Shown here in pieces: positions 53,321 through 61,629 of a stretch of DNA of 64,000 nt. The stretch covers positions 62,001-126,000 of the forward strand of contig JBGSHJ010000044.1 in assembly GCA_041752315.1 (NCBI GenBank), given 5' to 3'. The stretch comes from SYFY01 sp041752315 (GTDB lineage: Bacteria > Pseudomonadota > Gammaproteobacteria > Pseudomonadales > Azotimanducaceae). Positions within the stretch are counted from its first letter, which is position 1. Each line of letters starts with the position of its first letter. The notes beneath the pieces were generated by a model that saw nothing but the letters and a program-made list of their open reading frames with translations, was not told the DNA's origin and did no database searches. Position numbers and translations under genes: made by a program.

Positions 53321-53348
53321 ATGATAGTGCGCAGTCACCTGATTGCAA
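53321..53348 (-). promoter_or_regulatory. Candidate sigma-70 promoter of the thrS leader
   Basis: Minus strand: TTGCAA (53348-53343), a 16-base spacer and TATCAT (53326-53321). The -10 box is one base off TATAAT; the -35 matches four of six. A start about seven bases downstream would fall at the leader ATG (53314). Confidence 0.45.
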
Positions 53349-53394
53349 GACTCTGATTCCAGGAAACAGCGATCGTCGAAGTCGGATCACGACA

Positions 53395-53423
53395 CTTGAA
53401 TCCCGCAGGACCCGACCCCAGAT
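53395..53423 (+). promoter_or_regulatory. lon: Candidate sigma-32 heat-shock promoter of lon
   Basis: CTTGAAT (53395-53401), a 14-base spacer and CCCCAGAT (53416-53423). The sigma-32 consensus is CTTGAAA, 13-15 bases, CCCCATNT, so each box differs at one position. E. coli lon is known to be heat-shock controlled. Transcription would start within a few bases of the lon ATG at 53431, leaving almost no 5' untranslated region. Confidence 0.6.
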
Positions 53424-53430
53424 ACGTCGC

Positions 53431-55806
53431 ATGGACATTGAACAAGACGGCGTGCTGATCGCACCCGATGACAAACAGATCGTGCCGGCCGGTGATGCCC
53501 TCCCCGGTCTGCTCCACATTCTTCCGCATGACCAGAGGCCGTTGTTTCCCGGTCAGGCACTGCCACTTGTACTCTCGGCAAGCATGTGGTCAACGACAAT
53601 CGAAGCCATCCGTGAGCGCAACCAGGACGTGGTTGGTCTGATCGGGATCGATGGCACCGCTGAAGCCGGGTTCAGCCCGGGCAGTCTTTTTCTCACCGGT
53701 ACCGCCTGCCGTATCCATCGTGTGCATCGTGATGGCGAAGTGCTGCACGTGCTGCTTGAAGGCTTGCAGCGCTTCCGCGTCAGGCAGTGGAGTCGATCGG
53801 AGCCTCCCCTGCTTGCCAGCGTGCAGTATTTTGCGGATCGCAGCGACTCTCCACCGACGGAGCAGATGGCGTATGCGGTGGCCATCATCAACATCATCAA
53901 GGAGCTGATACCGCTCAACCCGCTTTATGGTGAGGAACTGAAGGTTTTTCTGGCTCGCTCAAGCCCGAATCGACCTGCAGTGCTGGCTGATTTTGCAGCC
54001 TCGCTGACTTCGAGTTCGCGGGAGACCCTCCAGGAAATTCTCGACGCTGTGAATCTGGATCTGCGCCTGCAGAAGGTCGTCGAGCTGTTGCACAGGGAGC
54101 TGAAGATCGCGCAGGCGCAAAAGGAAATCCGCGACCATGTCGAAAAGGATATCCAGAGCCATCAGCGTGAACACGTACTCAGAGAGCAGCTCAAGTACAT
54201 CCAGAAGGAACTCGGGATTTCCAAGGACGACAAGACAGCGCAGATCGAAAAATTCCGCGAGCGGGCAAAAACGCTGACTTTTCCGGATCCCGCGCTTGCC
54301 CGCTTCAATGAAGAGATGGACAAGTTCGCACTGCTCGAGTCGGGCTCACCGGAATGGAGCGTGACACGCAATTATCTCGACTGGCTGACCAGCCTGCCCT
54401 GGGGAGTGGTCAGCGAAGATGCCACGGACCTGCAGGTGGCCGCCAGGGTCCTCGCCCGTCATCATGAAGGGCTGGATGATGTAAAGGATCGCATCCTCGA
54501 ATTCCTTGCGCTCGGTGTCAGCCGGGGCAATGTAGCCGGTTCCATCGTCTGCCTGGTCGGCCCACCTGGCGTAGGGAAGACATCACTCGGTCGAGCCATC
54601 GCGGAATCCCTCAATCGCAGGTTTTTCCGCTTTTCCATTGGCGGAATGCGCGACGAAGCGGAAATCAAGGGCCACCGACGCACCTACATTGGTGCATTGC
54701 CCGGCAAGATCCTGCAGGCTCTGAAGGACTGTGGTACACAGAATCCCGTGATCATGCTCGATGAAGTCGACAAGATCGGTTCATCGTGGCAGGGCGATCC
54801 TTCCTCGGCGTTGCTTGAAGTCCTTGATCCGGAACAGAACGCGACCTTTCGTGATCATTATCTGGATGTCGACTTTGATCTCTCCAAGGTGCTGTTTGTC
54901 TGCACGGCAAACCAGCTCGATACGATTCCAGGACCGCTGCTTGACCGGATGGAAGTGGTCCGGTTGTCCGGTTACCTCGATTCCGAAAAGCTCGCCATCG
55001 CCCGAAAGCATCTCTGGCCACGCCAGCTGGAACGGTCGGGGCGCAAAACCCGCGATATTCGTATCGATGCGGATGCACTGCGGGAAGTGGTTGAGCACTA
55101 CGCTCGCGAGGCTGGTGTGCGACAGCTGGACAAACATCTGGCTCGAATCATTCGCAAGGTGGTCGTGAAACTCCTGAGCGGGACCAGAACGCCGCTGACG
55201 ATTCACAAAAACGAGATCAGGGACTATCTCGGCCCACGACTGTTCGAAAATGAGCGCATGGAGCGCGGGGTAGGTATCGTCACGGGGCTGGCCTGGACCG
55301 CCATGGGAGGTGCGACGCTGCCCGTCGAGGCAGGTCTGGTCCATCGAGGCGGTGCCAGTCTGAAACTCACCGGGCAGCTCGGCGCCGTGATGCAGGAGTC
55401 TGCCAATATCGCCTATTCGTTCATCCGGTCCGAAGCAGAAACATTGGATCTCGAACCAGAGTGGTTCAACGACGCCGCCATCCACATGCACGTGCCAGCA
55501 GGCGCCACGCCCAAGGATGGTCCAAGCGCAGGTGTAACGATGGCAACCGCGCTTTGCTCGCTCGCCAGTGGCAAGACTGTCAAACCCAGACTCGCGATGA
55601 CCGGTGAACTCACCCTCTCCGGTCAGGTTTACCCGGTGGGTGGCATACGCGAAAAATTGCTGGCCGCCAAACGGCAAGGCGTTCGCCAGGTCATCCTCCC
55701 GGCCGACAATGCCCGCGATGTGGAGGAGATTCCGCTACCTGTCCGAAAAGGTCTGGTCATCAGCTTCGCACGGACGTTTTCAGACGTTTACCGGCTGGCT
55801 TTTTGA
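53431..55806 (+). CDS. lon: ATP-dependent protease Lon
   Basis: AAA+ serine protease of 791 residues that degrades misfolded and regulatory proteins. The N-terminal LON substrate domain (LFPGQALPLVLSASMW) is followed by a coiled-coil linker (IQSHQREHVLREQLKYIQKEL). The AAA module has Walker A GPPGVGKTS (377-385) and Walker B VIMLDEVDK; sensor and arginine residues follow. The S16 protease domain has the catalytic dyad Ser699 (DGPSAG) and Lys742 (REKLLAAK), 43 apart as in E. coli. The N-terminal domain differs from that of E. coli Lon, so it may be a second Lon type. No Shine-Dalgarno sequence is evident before ATG 53431. The clpX/hupB neighbours typical of lon are absent. Confidence 0.96.
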   Translation: MDIEQDGVLIAPDDKQIVPAGDALPGLLHILPHDQRPLFPGQALPLVLSASMWSTTIEAIRERNQDVVGLIGIDGTAEAGFSPGSLFLTGTACRIHRVHRDGEVLHVLLEGLQRFRVRQWSRSEPPLLASVQYFADRSDSPPTEQMAYAVAIINIIKELIPLNPLYGEELKVFLARSSPNRPAVLADFAASLTSSSRETLQEILDAVNLDLRLQKVVELLHRELKIAQAQKEIRDHVEKDIQSHQREHVLREQLKYIQKELGISKDDKTAQIEKFRERAKTLTFPDPALARFNEEMDKFALLESGSPEWSVTRNYLDWLTSLPWGVVSEDATDLQVAARVLARHHEGLDDVKDRILEFLALGVSRGNVAGSIVCLVGPPGVGKTSLGRAIAESLNRRFFRFSIGGMRDEAEIKGHRRTYIGALPGKILQALKDCGTQNPVIMLDEVDKIGSSWQGDPSSALLEVLDPEQNATFRDHYLDVDFDLSKVLFVCTANQLDTIPGPLLDRMEVVRLSGYLDSEKLAIARKHLWPRQLERSGRKTRDIRIDADALREVVEHYAREAGVRQLDKHLARIIRKVVVKLLSGTRTPLTIHKNEIRDYLGPRLFENERMERGVGIVTGLAWTAMGGATLPVEAGLVHRGGASLKLTGQLGAVMQESANIAYSFIRSEAETLDLEPEWFNDAAIHMHVPAGATPKDGPSAGVTMATALCSLASGKTVKPRLAMTGELTLSGQVYPVGGIREKLLAAKRQGVRQVILPADNARDVEEIPLPVRKGLVISFARTFSDVYRLAF

Positions 55807-56073
55807 GTCGGACTGGTCGGGAACCGCCTGCCGCGAGTTGCGCTGACGGCGCTTGGCCGCAACCAGAGCGATGTTGCGACGTTCGAGGGCGATAAGTCTG
55901 GATTCGTTGCGGCTGACCACTCGATCTTACCTGTACTGCTGGTGCGCGCAGGTTAGCCGCGTGTGTCGACTCTCCATGAGAACGGGTTCAAAAAGTCGAT
56001 GTATGGGGTTGTAAGTTCCAGGGCGAGGATGGGGTGAAGTCTAGCTTGCGACGTTGCGGAGTATCACTAACGA
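55807..56073. other. Non-coding stretch between lon and the hairpin array
   Basis: 267 bp with no supportable gene, leading into the three hairpin repeats. A decayed half repeat (GCGACGTTGCGGAG, near 56047-56062) may be the remnant of a fourth unit. Confidence 0.4.
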
Positions 56074-56173
56074 CAATGGCGCTGGCGCGCCATTGCGGGG
56101 GAAGAAAGACCGACAATGGCGCTGGCGCGCCATTGCGGAGGGAAGACCCGACAAAGTCGCTGGCGCGACTTTG
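56074..56173. repeat. Array of three hairpin repeats with compensated stems
   Basis: Units at 56074-56095, 56114-56135 and 56152-56173, spaced 40 and 38 bp. Each is a 9-bp perfect stem with loop TGGC, preceded by GA and followed by CGG. Units 1 and 2 have stem CAATGGCGC/GCGCCATTG; unit 3 has CAAAGTCGC/GCGACTTTG. Stem positions differ between units yet pairing is preserved on both sides. The spacers are purine-rich (GGGGAAGAAAGACC-like). The array fills the end of the convergent gap between lon and acnA and ends eight bases before the acnA stop. Confidence 0.85.
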
Positions 56174-56181
56174 CGGGGGGG

Positions 56182-58857
56182 TTATCCCGCCCTGGCTATC
56201 AGGTTGTTCAGCACGTATTGCAGGATGCCGCCGCACTTGAAGTATTCGATCTCGTTTTCGGTATCGATCCTCGACATGACGGTGACTTCACGCTTGCCCT
56301 TGCTGGTGCTGATCACCAGGACCATGTCCTGCTTGGTTCGAACCTTCGATTCGCCCGCTGGCAATCGGATATCGATGATTTCGTCACCGGTCAAACCAAG
56401 GCTCTTGCGTGTGTCTCCGGCCTTGAACTGAAGAGGCAGGATACCCATGCCAATCAGATTGGAGCGGTGGATGCGCTCGAAGCTCTCGGCGATGACCGCA
56501 TTGATTCCCAGCAATCGGGTACCTTTGGCAGCCCAGTCACGGCTTGAACCGGTCCCGTATTCCTTGCCGGCAAAAACCACCAGAGGTGTGCCCTGGCCCT
56601 GATAGCGCATGGATGCATCATAGATGCTGAGCTGGTCGCCTGACGGAATGTGCCGGGTGTAACCGCCTTCAACGCCCTTGACCATTTCGTTCTTGATGCG
56701 GATGTTGGCAAACGTCCCACGCATCATCACTTCGTGGTTGCCACGCCTGGAACCATAGGAGTTGAAATCGGTCACCTGCACGCCGTTCTGCTGCAGGTAG
56801 TGTCCGGCTGGGCTATCGGCCTGGATCTCGCCGGCCGGCGAGATGTGATCCGTGGTCACCGAATCGCCCAGCAACGCGAGAATGCGTGCGCCACTGACTT
56901 CGACACTCTGTTCCAGCTTGGCCTCGACGGAGAAAAACGGAGGCTGTTTGATGTACGTGGAATTTTCCCAGCCATAGGTTCCGGACTTCGTGACATCGAT
57001 CGCCTGCCAGGACGCAGGCCCGGTGAACACGTCGCCGTACTGCCGGTCAAACATGTCAGCAGACACAGAGGCCACGGCATCAGCCACTTCCTTGTTGCTC
57101 GGCCAGATATCCTTCAGGAACACGTCCTGGCCATTTTTATCCTTGCCCAGAGGATCACGACTCAGGTCGATCCGCGTCGTGCCTGCAATGGCAAAGGCAA
57201 CGACCAGCGGTGGTGATGCCAGCCAGTTGGTACGAACTTCCTGGTGTACCCGCCCTTCGAAATTGCGATTGCCTGACAGCACGGAAGAAACCACCAGGTC
57301 ACCCGAACCGATGGCGGCAGAGATTTCCTCAGCCAGTGGACCCGAGTTGCCGATACAGGTGGTACACCCGTAACCGACCAGATTAAAACCGATCTTGTCG
57401 AGAGATGCCTGCAGCCCTGTTTTTTCCAGGTATTCGGTCACCACCTTGGATCCGGGTGCCAGAGAACTTTTTACCCAAGGCTTGGTGGTCAGGCCCTTGG
57501 CAATCGCTTTCTGCGCGACCAGTCCGGCGCCCAGCATGACCGCCGGATTGGACGTGTTGGTACAGGATGTGATGGCGGCAATCACAACATCCCCATGACC
57601 GAGAGAATAGTTTTTTCCAGGGACCGGTACCCTCGCTTCTTTTGTGTCGGCCTTGCCTTCCAGGTCCAGCACTGCATCGAACGAGGTTTTCATCGTCGAC
57701 ATGGTTACGCGATCCTGCGGCCGTTTTGGGCCGGCCAGGCTGGGCACGATGGTGGCCAGGTCCAGCGACATCGTGTCGGTGTAGGTCGCTTCCACGCTGT
57801 CGTCACGCCACATGCCTTGCGCCTTGGCATAGGCCTCGACCAGCGCAACCAGTTCAGGCGGCCGACTCGACAGCTTCAGGTAGTTGATCGTCTCCGCGTC
57901 AACCGGGAAAAAACCGCAGGTTGCACCATATTCCGGTGCCATGTTGGCAATTGTCGCCCGATCTGCCAGCGAGAGATTGTTCAGTCCGTCGCCATAAAAT
58001 TCAACGAACTTGCCGACAACACCCTTCTTGCGCAGCATCTCGACCACCCGCAGGACGAGGTCAGTCGCAGTAATGCCTTCCGGAGTGCGGCCGGTGAGCT
58101 TGAAGCCAATCACTTCCGGGATAAGCATCGACACGGGCTGACCAAGCATGGCCGCCTCGGCTTCGATACCCCCTACACCCCAGCCCAGAACTCCAGCACC
58201 ATTGATCATGGTGGTATGGCTGTCCGTACCGACGAGGGTGTCAGGATAGGCGACGGTACGACCGTCCTCTTCCCTGGTCCAGACCACACGGGCCAGATAC
58301 TCGAGGTTCACCTGGTGACAGATACCGGTGCCCGGCGGAACGACGCGAAAGTTGTCAAACGCCTGCTGGCCCCAGCGCAGAAAACGATAGCGCTCCGTAT
58401 TCCGTTCCATTTCGATGGAAACGTTTTCATCAAACGCGCTTGCGGTGCCCGCCTTGTCCACCATCACGGAGTGGTCAATCACCAGGTCGACCGGTGACAG
58501 CGGATTGATGATGTTCGGGTTCTTGCCGGCTGCCACCACGGCCCCACGCATGGCAGCAAGGTCCGCAACCGCAGGCACACCTGTGAAGTCCTGCATCAGC
58601 ACACGCGCCGGACGAAAGGCAATTTCCTGGTCATCCGGTGGATTGGTTGCCCAGTTGGCCAGAATCCGGATATCCCCTTCCGAGACGGTCACGTTGTCCT
58701 CGAACCGCAGCAGGTTCTCCAGCAGCACCTTGAGGGACACGGGCAGCTTGTCTACCGTGCCAAGACCTCGAGCCTGCGCATCAGGCAGGCTGAAATAATC
58801 GTATTCGCGGTCGCCAACCTTGAGGGTTTTTCGGGTCTTGAAGGAGTCGATACTCAT
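56182..58857 (-). CDS. acnA: Aconitate hydratase A
   Basis: 4Fe-4S TCA-cycle enzyme interconverting citrate and isocitrate, with an IRP-like regulatory potential in its apo form. It is 891 residues, matching E. coli AcnA. Cluster ligands are Cys432 (SCTNTSNP) and Cys498/Cys501 (GYGCTTCIG). Active-site blocks include DSHTTMINGAGVLGWGVGGIEAE, LSGNRNFEGRVH and YGTGSSRDWAAKG. ATG 58857 has AGAGGA close upstream. It is transcribed towards lon, with the hairpin array in between. Confidence 0.97.
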   Translation of the reverse strand: MSIDSFKTRKTLKVGDREYDYFSLPDAQARGLGTVDKLPVSLKVLLENLLRFEDNVTVSEGDIRILANWATNPPDDQEIAFRPARVLMQDFTGVPAVADLAAMRGAVVAAGKNPNIINPLSPVDLVIDHSVMVDKAGTASAFDENVSIEMERNTERYRFLRWGQQAFDNFRVVPPGTGICHQVNLEYLARVVWTREEDGRTVAYPDTLVGTDSHTTMINGAGVLGWGVGGIEAEAAMLGQPVSMLIPEVIGFKLTGRTPEGITATDLVLRVVEMLRKKGVVGKFVEFYGDGLNNLSLADRATIANMAPEYGATCGFFPVDAETINYLKLSSRPPELVALVEAYAKAQGMWRDDSVEATYTDTMSLDLATIVPSLAGPKRPQDRVTMSTMKTSFDAVLDLEGKADTKEARVPVPGKNYSLGHGDVVIAAITSCTNTSNPAVMLGAGLVAQKAIAKGLTTKPWVKSSLAPGSKVVTEYLEKTGLQASLDKIGFNLVGYGCTTCIGNSGPLAEEISAAIGSGDLVVSSVLSGNRNFEGRVHQEVRTNWLASPPLVVAFAIAGTTRIDLSRDPLGKDKNGQDVFLKDIWPSNKEVADAVASVSADMFDRQYGDVFTGPASWQAIDVTKSGTYGWENSTYIKQPPFFSVEAKLEQSVEVSGARILALLGDSVTTDHISPAGEIQADSPAGHYLQQNGVQVTDFNSYGSRRGNHEVMMRGTFANIRIKNEMVKGVEGGYTRHIPSGDQLSIYDASMRYQGQGTPLVVFAGKEYGTGSSRDWAAKGTRLLGINAVIAESFERIHRSNLIGMGILPLQFKAGDTRKSLGLTGDEIIDIRLPAGESKVRTKQDMVLVISTSKGKREVTVMSRIDTENEIEYFKCGGILQYVLNNLIARAG

Positions 58858-58964
58858 GCGTCCTCTGCCTGGTTCGTGAAGAAGGGAAAAAACGACAGAT
58901 ATTCTGCCTCAGAATCAAACCGGAAACAGCGATCGACCAGTTATCTCGAACAATAACAATGAAT

Positions 58965-58994
58965 GACGGGCAGTGCCTGCTGACACCGCCCGTC
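58965..58994 (-). terminator. Hairpin downstream of hsp20
   Basis: GACGGGC and GCCCGTC form a 7-bp stem extended inside by GTG/CAC after one mismatch, with an 8-base loop. It lies 66 bases past the hsp20 stop. On the minus strand a T-rich but interrupted stretch (ATTCATTGTTATTG) follows. A moderately good terminator for hsp20. Confidence 0.5.
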
Positions 58995-59060
58995 TGCGAT
59001 CTTGATCGGTTTCTCCTACAGGTTGCAGAAAGTCGCGGTGTGCCCGCCTTTGACAACCGG

Positions 59061-59465
59061 CTAGTGAACCTGGACTTCAATTCGCCTTGGTACTGCCTTT
59101 TCCTGCTTGGCAATCGCCAGTTTCAGCACGCCGTTGTCGCTGCGAGCACTGATCTGGCCTGCGTCTGCGTTTTCCGGCAGTCGGAAGGTGCGGTTGAACT
59201 TGCCGAGTGACCGTTCGGAACGATGCACCCGAGCACCTTCTGCGTCGGCCAGCTTGCGCTCGCCGGTCACCATCAGGATCCCGTCATTCACCGCAACATG
59301 AATGTCCTCCCGAGCAACTCCGGGAAGGTCGATCGCAATTTCATACGCTCGCTCAAGTTCAACGATATGGACCGCGGGGAGAAACTCATCGCGGCCCAGC
59401 GGCTCGCCAAGATTGGCGAAAGTGCGAAAGAGATCATCAATCGGGTTGTAACGAATCAAGGTCAT
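59061..59465 (-). CDS. Small heat shock protein, Hsp20 family
   Basis: ATP-independent holdase chaperone of 134 residues. The alpha-crystallin domain spans about 30-130: FLPAVHIVELERAYEIAIDLPGV, AVNDGILMVTGERK, FNRTFRLPENAD and the conserved strand GVLKLAIAK. The C-terminal I/V-X-I/V anchor is IEVQV. ATG 59465 overlaps the stop of an open frame upstream (ATGA). No convincing sigma-32 promoter or CIRCE element was found in front of it. Confidence 0.93.
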   Translation of the reverse strand: MTLIRYNPIDDLFRTFANLGEPLGRDEFLPAVHIVELERAYEIAIDLPGVAREDIHVAVNDGILMVTGERKLADAEGARVHRSERSLGKFNRTFRLPENADAGQISARSDNGVLKLAIAKQEKAVPRRIEVQVH

Positions 59466-59719
59466 GGCTGTATTCCTCTGGTTCCACTGTTTGGGTTTGG
59501 CTCGCCATCTGGCGATGTACCCTTTCTGGAGTCGTCAGCAGGAAAAACAAGATCTTGAAATTCGCGTTCAGAGCCACCATTAGGCAGCTTTTGCAGGTGG
59601 CCTTCGCCGATCCCGTCCTGGCTCATTGCACACACAGGCATTGACCACCCGCTGCCAGCCCGTTCGGTTCCCGTCCCCGGGACAGGGCGTGCCGCAGTCT
59701 GCTGGCCCGGTCTATTCAT
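59462..59719 (-). CDS. Possible small ORF coupled to hsp20
   Basis: An 85-codon frame (54 from an internal ATG at 59626, MSQDGIGEGHLQKLPNGG) whose TGA overlaps the hsp20 ATG. Its second half is acidic and hydrophilic, like a real protein, but it has no recognisable family or clear ribosome-binding site. It could be a short upstream gene or a chance frame. Confidence 0.25.
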   Translation of the reverse strand: MNRPGQQTAARPVPGTGTERAGSGWSMPVCAMSQDGIGEGHLQKLPNGGSEREFQDLVFPADDSRKGTSPDGEPNPNSGTRGIQP

Positions 59720-59881
59720 GAATCTTCTACTGCGACTGCCGATATACGCGAAAACACAGCGCGTGCTCCCTCCAGGTGCTCGCCGTACTGTTCAGTACGA
59801 CTGCGCGCCTTCCGGTCCGCGCCACTCTGTCTTTTCGCGCATCTCGTCACCCTCGCGACGAATCTTCATGAATATTCCGGG
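59720..59881. other. Intergenic region between ggt and the hsp20 leader
   Basis: 162 bp following the ggt stop. It contains the palindrome CGTACTG-TT-CAGTACG (59784-59799) and TTCATGAA near its right end (a second TTCATGAA lies just outside, near 59714). No gene is seen. The palindrome may be an operator or a weak 3' hairpin of ggt. Confidence 0.4.
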
Positions 59882-61591
59882 CTAGCGAGTCGGACCGGCC
59901 GCGCCGCCGGGGTTTCTCGGATCTGCCATTCCGGCATATCCCCCGTCGACGCGCATCACGCTGTTGGCGTCGCCGATACCACGTGGATACGGCCATGGCG
60001 TGAGCCCCTGGTGGCCTCGTTCGGTGAGCTTGCGCACGGTATCAGGCGACAGTCCCTGCTTTTCGTAGAGGATCACATCGGGTTGCCACTGGTGGTGAAC
60101 ACGCGGGCTGGATACGGCATCAGAAAGGTCCATCCCGTGGTCGATGACATTCACGATCAGCTGCAGTGTCGTCGTGATGATCGTGCTGCCACCAGGAGAA
60201 CCCGTGATCAGCAACGCCTTGCCATCCTTGACCACGATGGTCGGTGTCATCGAACTGAGCATGCGTTTGCGAGGCGCAATGGCATTGGCTTCCCGTCCCA
60301 GCAATCCAAATGCGTTTGGTGTATCCGGCTTCGATGAAAAGTCATCCATTTCATTGTTGAGCAGCATGCCGGTACCCGCCGCCACGATCTTCGAACCATA
60401 GGAGAGGTTGAGCGTCGTTGTGTAGGCTACGGCGTTGCCTTCCTTGTCAATGAACGAGGCATGTGTGGTATCCGGGCTTTCCGCGGGCCAGGTACCAGCG
60501 CCTATATCCGCGCTGCGGCTGGCCCGGGCTGGATCGAAGTCTGCAAACCGTGTCGATGCATATCGTTTGTCAGCAAGCTGTTCGATCGGCACCTTGATGT
60601 AATCCGGATCGCCCAGGTGTTCTGCACGATCCGCATAGGCACGACGCTGCGCCTCAACCATCAGATGCACTGCATCCGCGCTGCCCCAACCCATTGCCTT
60701 CAGGTCGAATGGCTCGAGCATGTTCAGCATCTGTACCAGCAGCACTCCGCCTGATGATGGCGGCGGCATGCTGACGATCTGATGACCACGATACTGCCCG
60801 ATGACCGGCGTGCGCCAGACGCTGCGATACTCACTCAGATCCGCATGGGTGATGAGCCCACCGCCGCGCTGCATTTCTGCAACCAGAAGATCCGCAGTGC
60901 GGCCGGCATAAAATCCCTTCTGCCCATGCTTGCGAATGAGATCCAGCGTGCGCGCCAGATCCTTCTGGACCAGAACATCACCTGCCTGCCATGGTTTGCC
61001 CTGGTTTGAAAACACCAGCATCGACGCGGGGTACTTCTGCATCCCCGGCAATTGCGCCGCAAGGTCACGCGCCATATCCCGGTCAATCATGAAGCCGTTT
61101 CGGGCCAGCCGGATCGCCGGTCGCAACACTTCGTCGCGTGACATCGTCCCGTATTTTTCAAGCACCGCCAGCAGACCGTCCACCGTCCCCGGCACGCCCA
61201 CGGCAAGATGTGAGTACGTCGACAGGCCCGGTACGACATTCCCCGCCTGATCCAGGTACATGTCGCGTGTTGCGGTGATCGGTGCCCGTTCCCGATGATC
61301 ATTGGTGATGACGGTGCCATCGGCCAGTCGAATCACCATGAATCCACCGCCCGCAAGGTTGCCGGCGGAAGGGTGGGTCACGGCCAATGCAAAACCCGTC
61401 GCTACCGCTGCATCAATCGCATTGCCGCCCCGATGCAGGATATCGGCTCCCACCTGCGAAGCGATTGCAGAACGACTGGCGACCATCCCGTCGGTGTCGA
61501 ACTCCGCCTCGGGAGCGATGGCGTGGAGGCTGGTTGACCAGACCATACCCATCAGCAGGAACAGTCCGTGCGATTTGGTGAAGGCTTTCAT
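59882..61591 (-). CDS. ggt: Gamma-glutamyltranspeptidase
   Basis: Periplasmic Ntn-hydrolase that cleaves glutathione and transfers gamma-glutamyl groups. It is 569 residues from ATG 61591 (MKAFTKSHGLFLLMGMVW, signal peptide); the longer frame to 61669 is not signal-like. The large-subunit hallmarks are ASQVGADILHRGGNAIDAAVAT and SAGNLAGGGFMV. The autocatalytic nucleophile is Thr375 in DTTHASFIDKEG. The small subunit has LSYGSKIVAAGTGMLLNNEMDDF and the substrate loop SSMTPTIV, then GSPGGSTIITT. The divergent ycaQ start at 61630 lies 38 bp away. Confidence 0.95.
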   Translation of the reverse strand: MKAFTKSHGLFLLMGMVWSTSLHAIAPEAEFDTDGMVASRSAIASQVGADILHRGGNAIDAAVATGFALAVTHPSAGNLAGGGFMVIRLADGTVITNDHRERAPITATRDMYLDQAGNVVPGLSTYSHLAVGVPGTVDGLLAVLEKYGTMSRDEVLRPAIRLARNGFMIDRDMARDLAAQLPGMQKYPASMLVFSNQGKPWQAGDVLVQKDLARTLDLIRKHGQKGFYAGRTADLLVAEMQRGGGLITHADLSEYRSVWRTPVIGQYRGHQIVSMPPPSSGGVLLVQMLNMLEPFDLKAMGWGSADAVHLMVEAQRRAYADRAEHLGDPDYIKVPIEQLADKRYASTRFADFDPARASRSADIGAGTWPAESPDTTHASFIDKEGNAVAYTTTLNLSYGSKIVAAGTGMLLNNEMDDFSSKPDTPNAFGLLGREANAIAPRKRMLSSMTPTIVVKDGKALLITGSPGGSTIITTTLQLIVNVIDHGMDLSDAVSSPRVHHQWQPDVILYEKQGLSPDTVRKLTERGHQGLTPWPYPRGIGDANSVMRVDGGYAGMADPRNPGGAAGPTR

Positions 61592-61629
61592 ACACTCCAG
61601 GGGAAAAGATGAATGAGGCATTGTGAGCG

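Noticed and set aside
55780..55920. 46-codon minus-strand frame (MVSRNESRLIALERRN...) overlapping the lon 3' end
   Set aside because: It has a basic, protein-like middle but a GTG start without a ribosome site, a 27-bp antisense overlap with lon and no recognisable family.
59480..59600. Heat-shock promoter or CIRCE element for hsp20
   Set aside because: A CTTGAAA is present at 59554-59560 but on the plus strand, pointing away from hsp20. Minus-strand candidates match too few positions.
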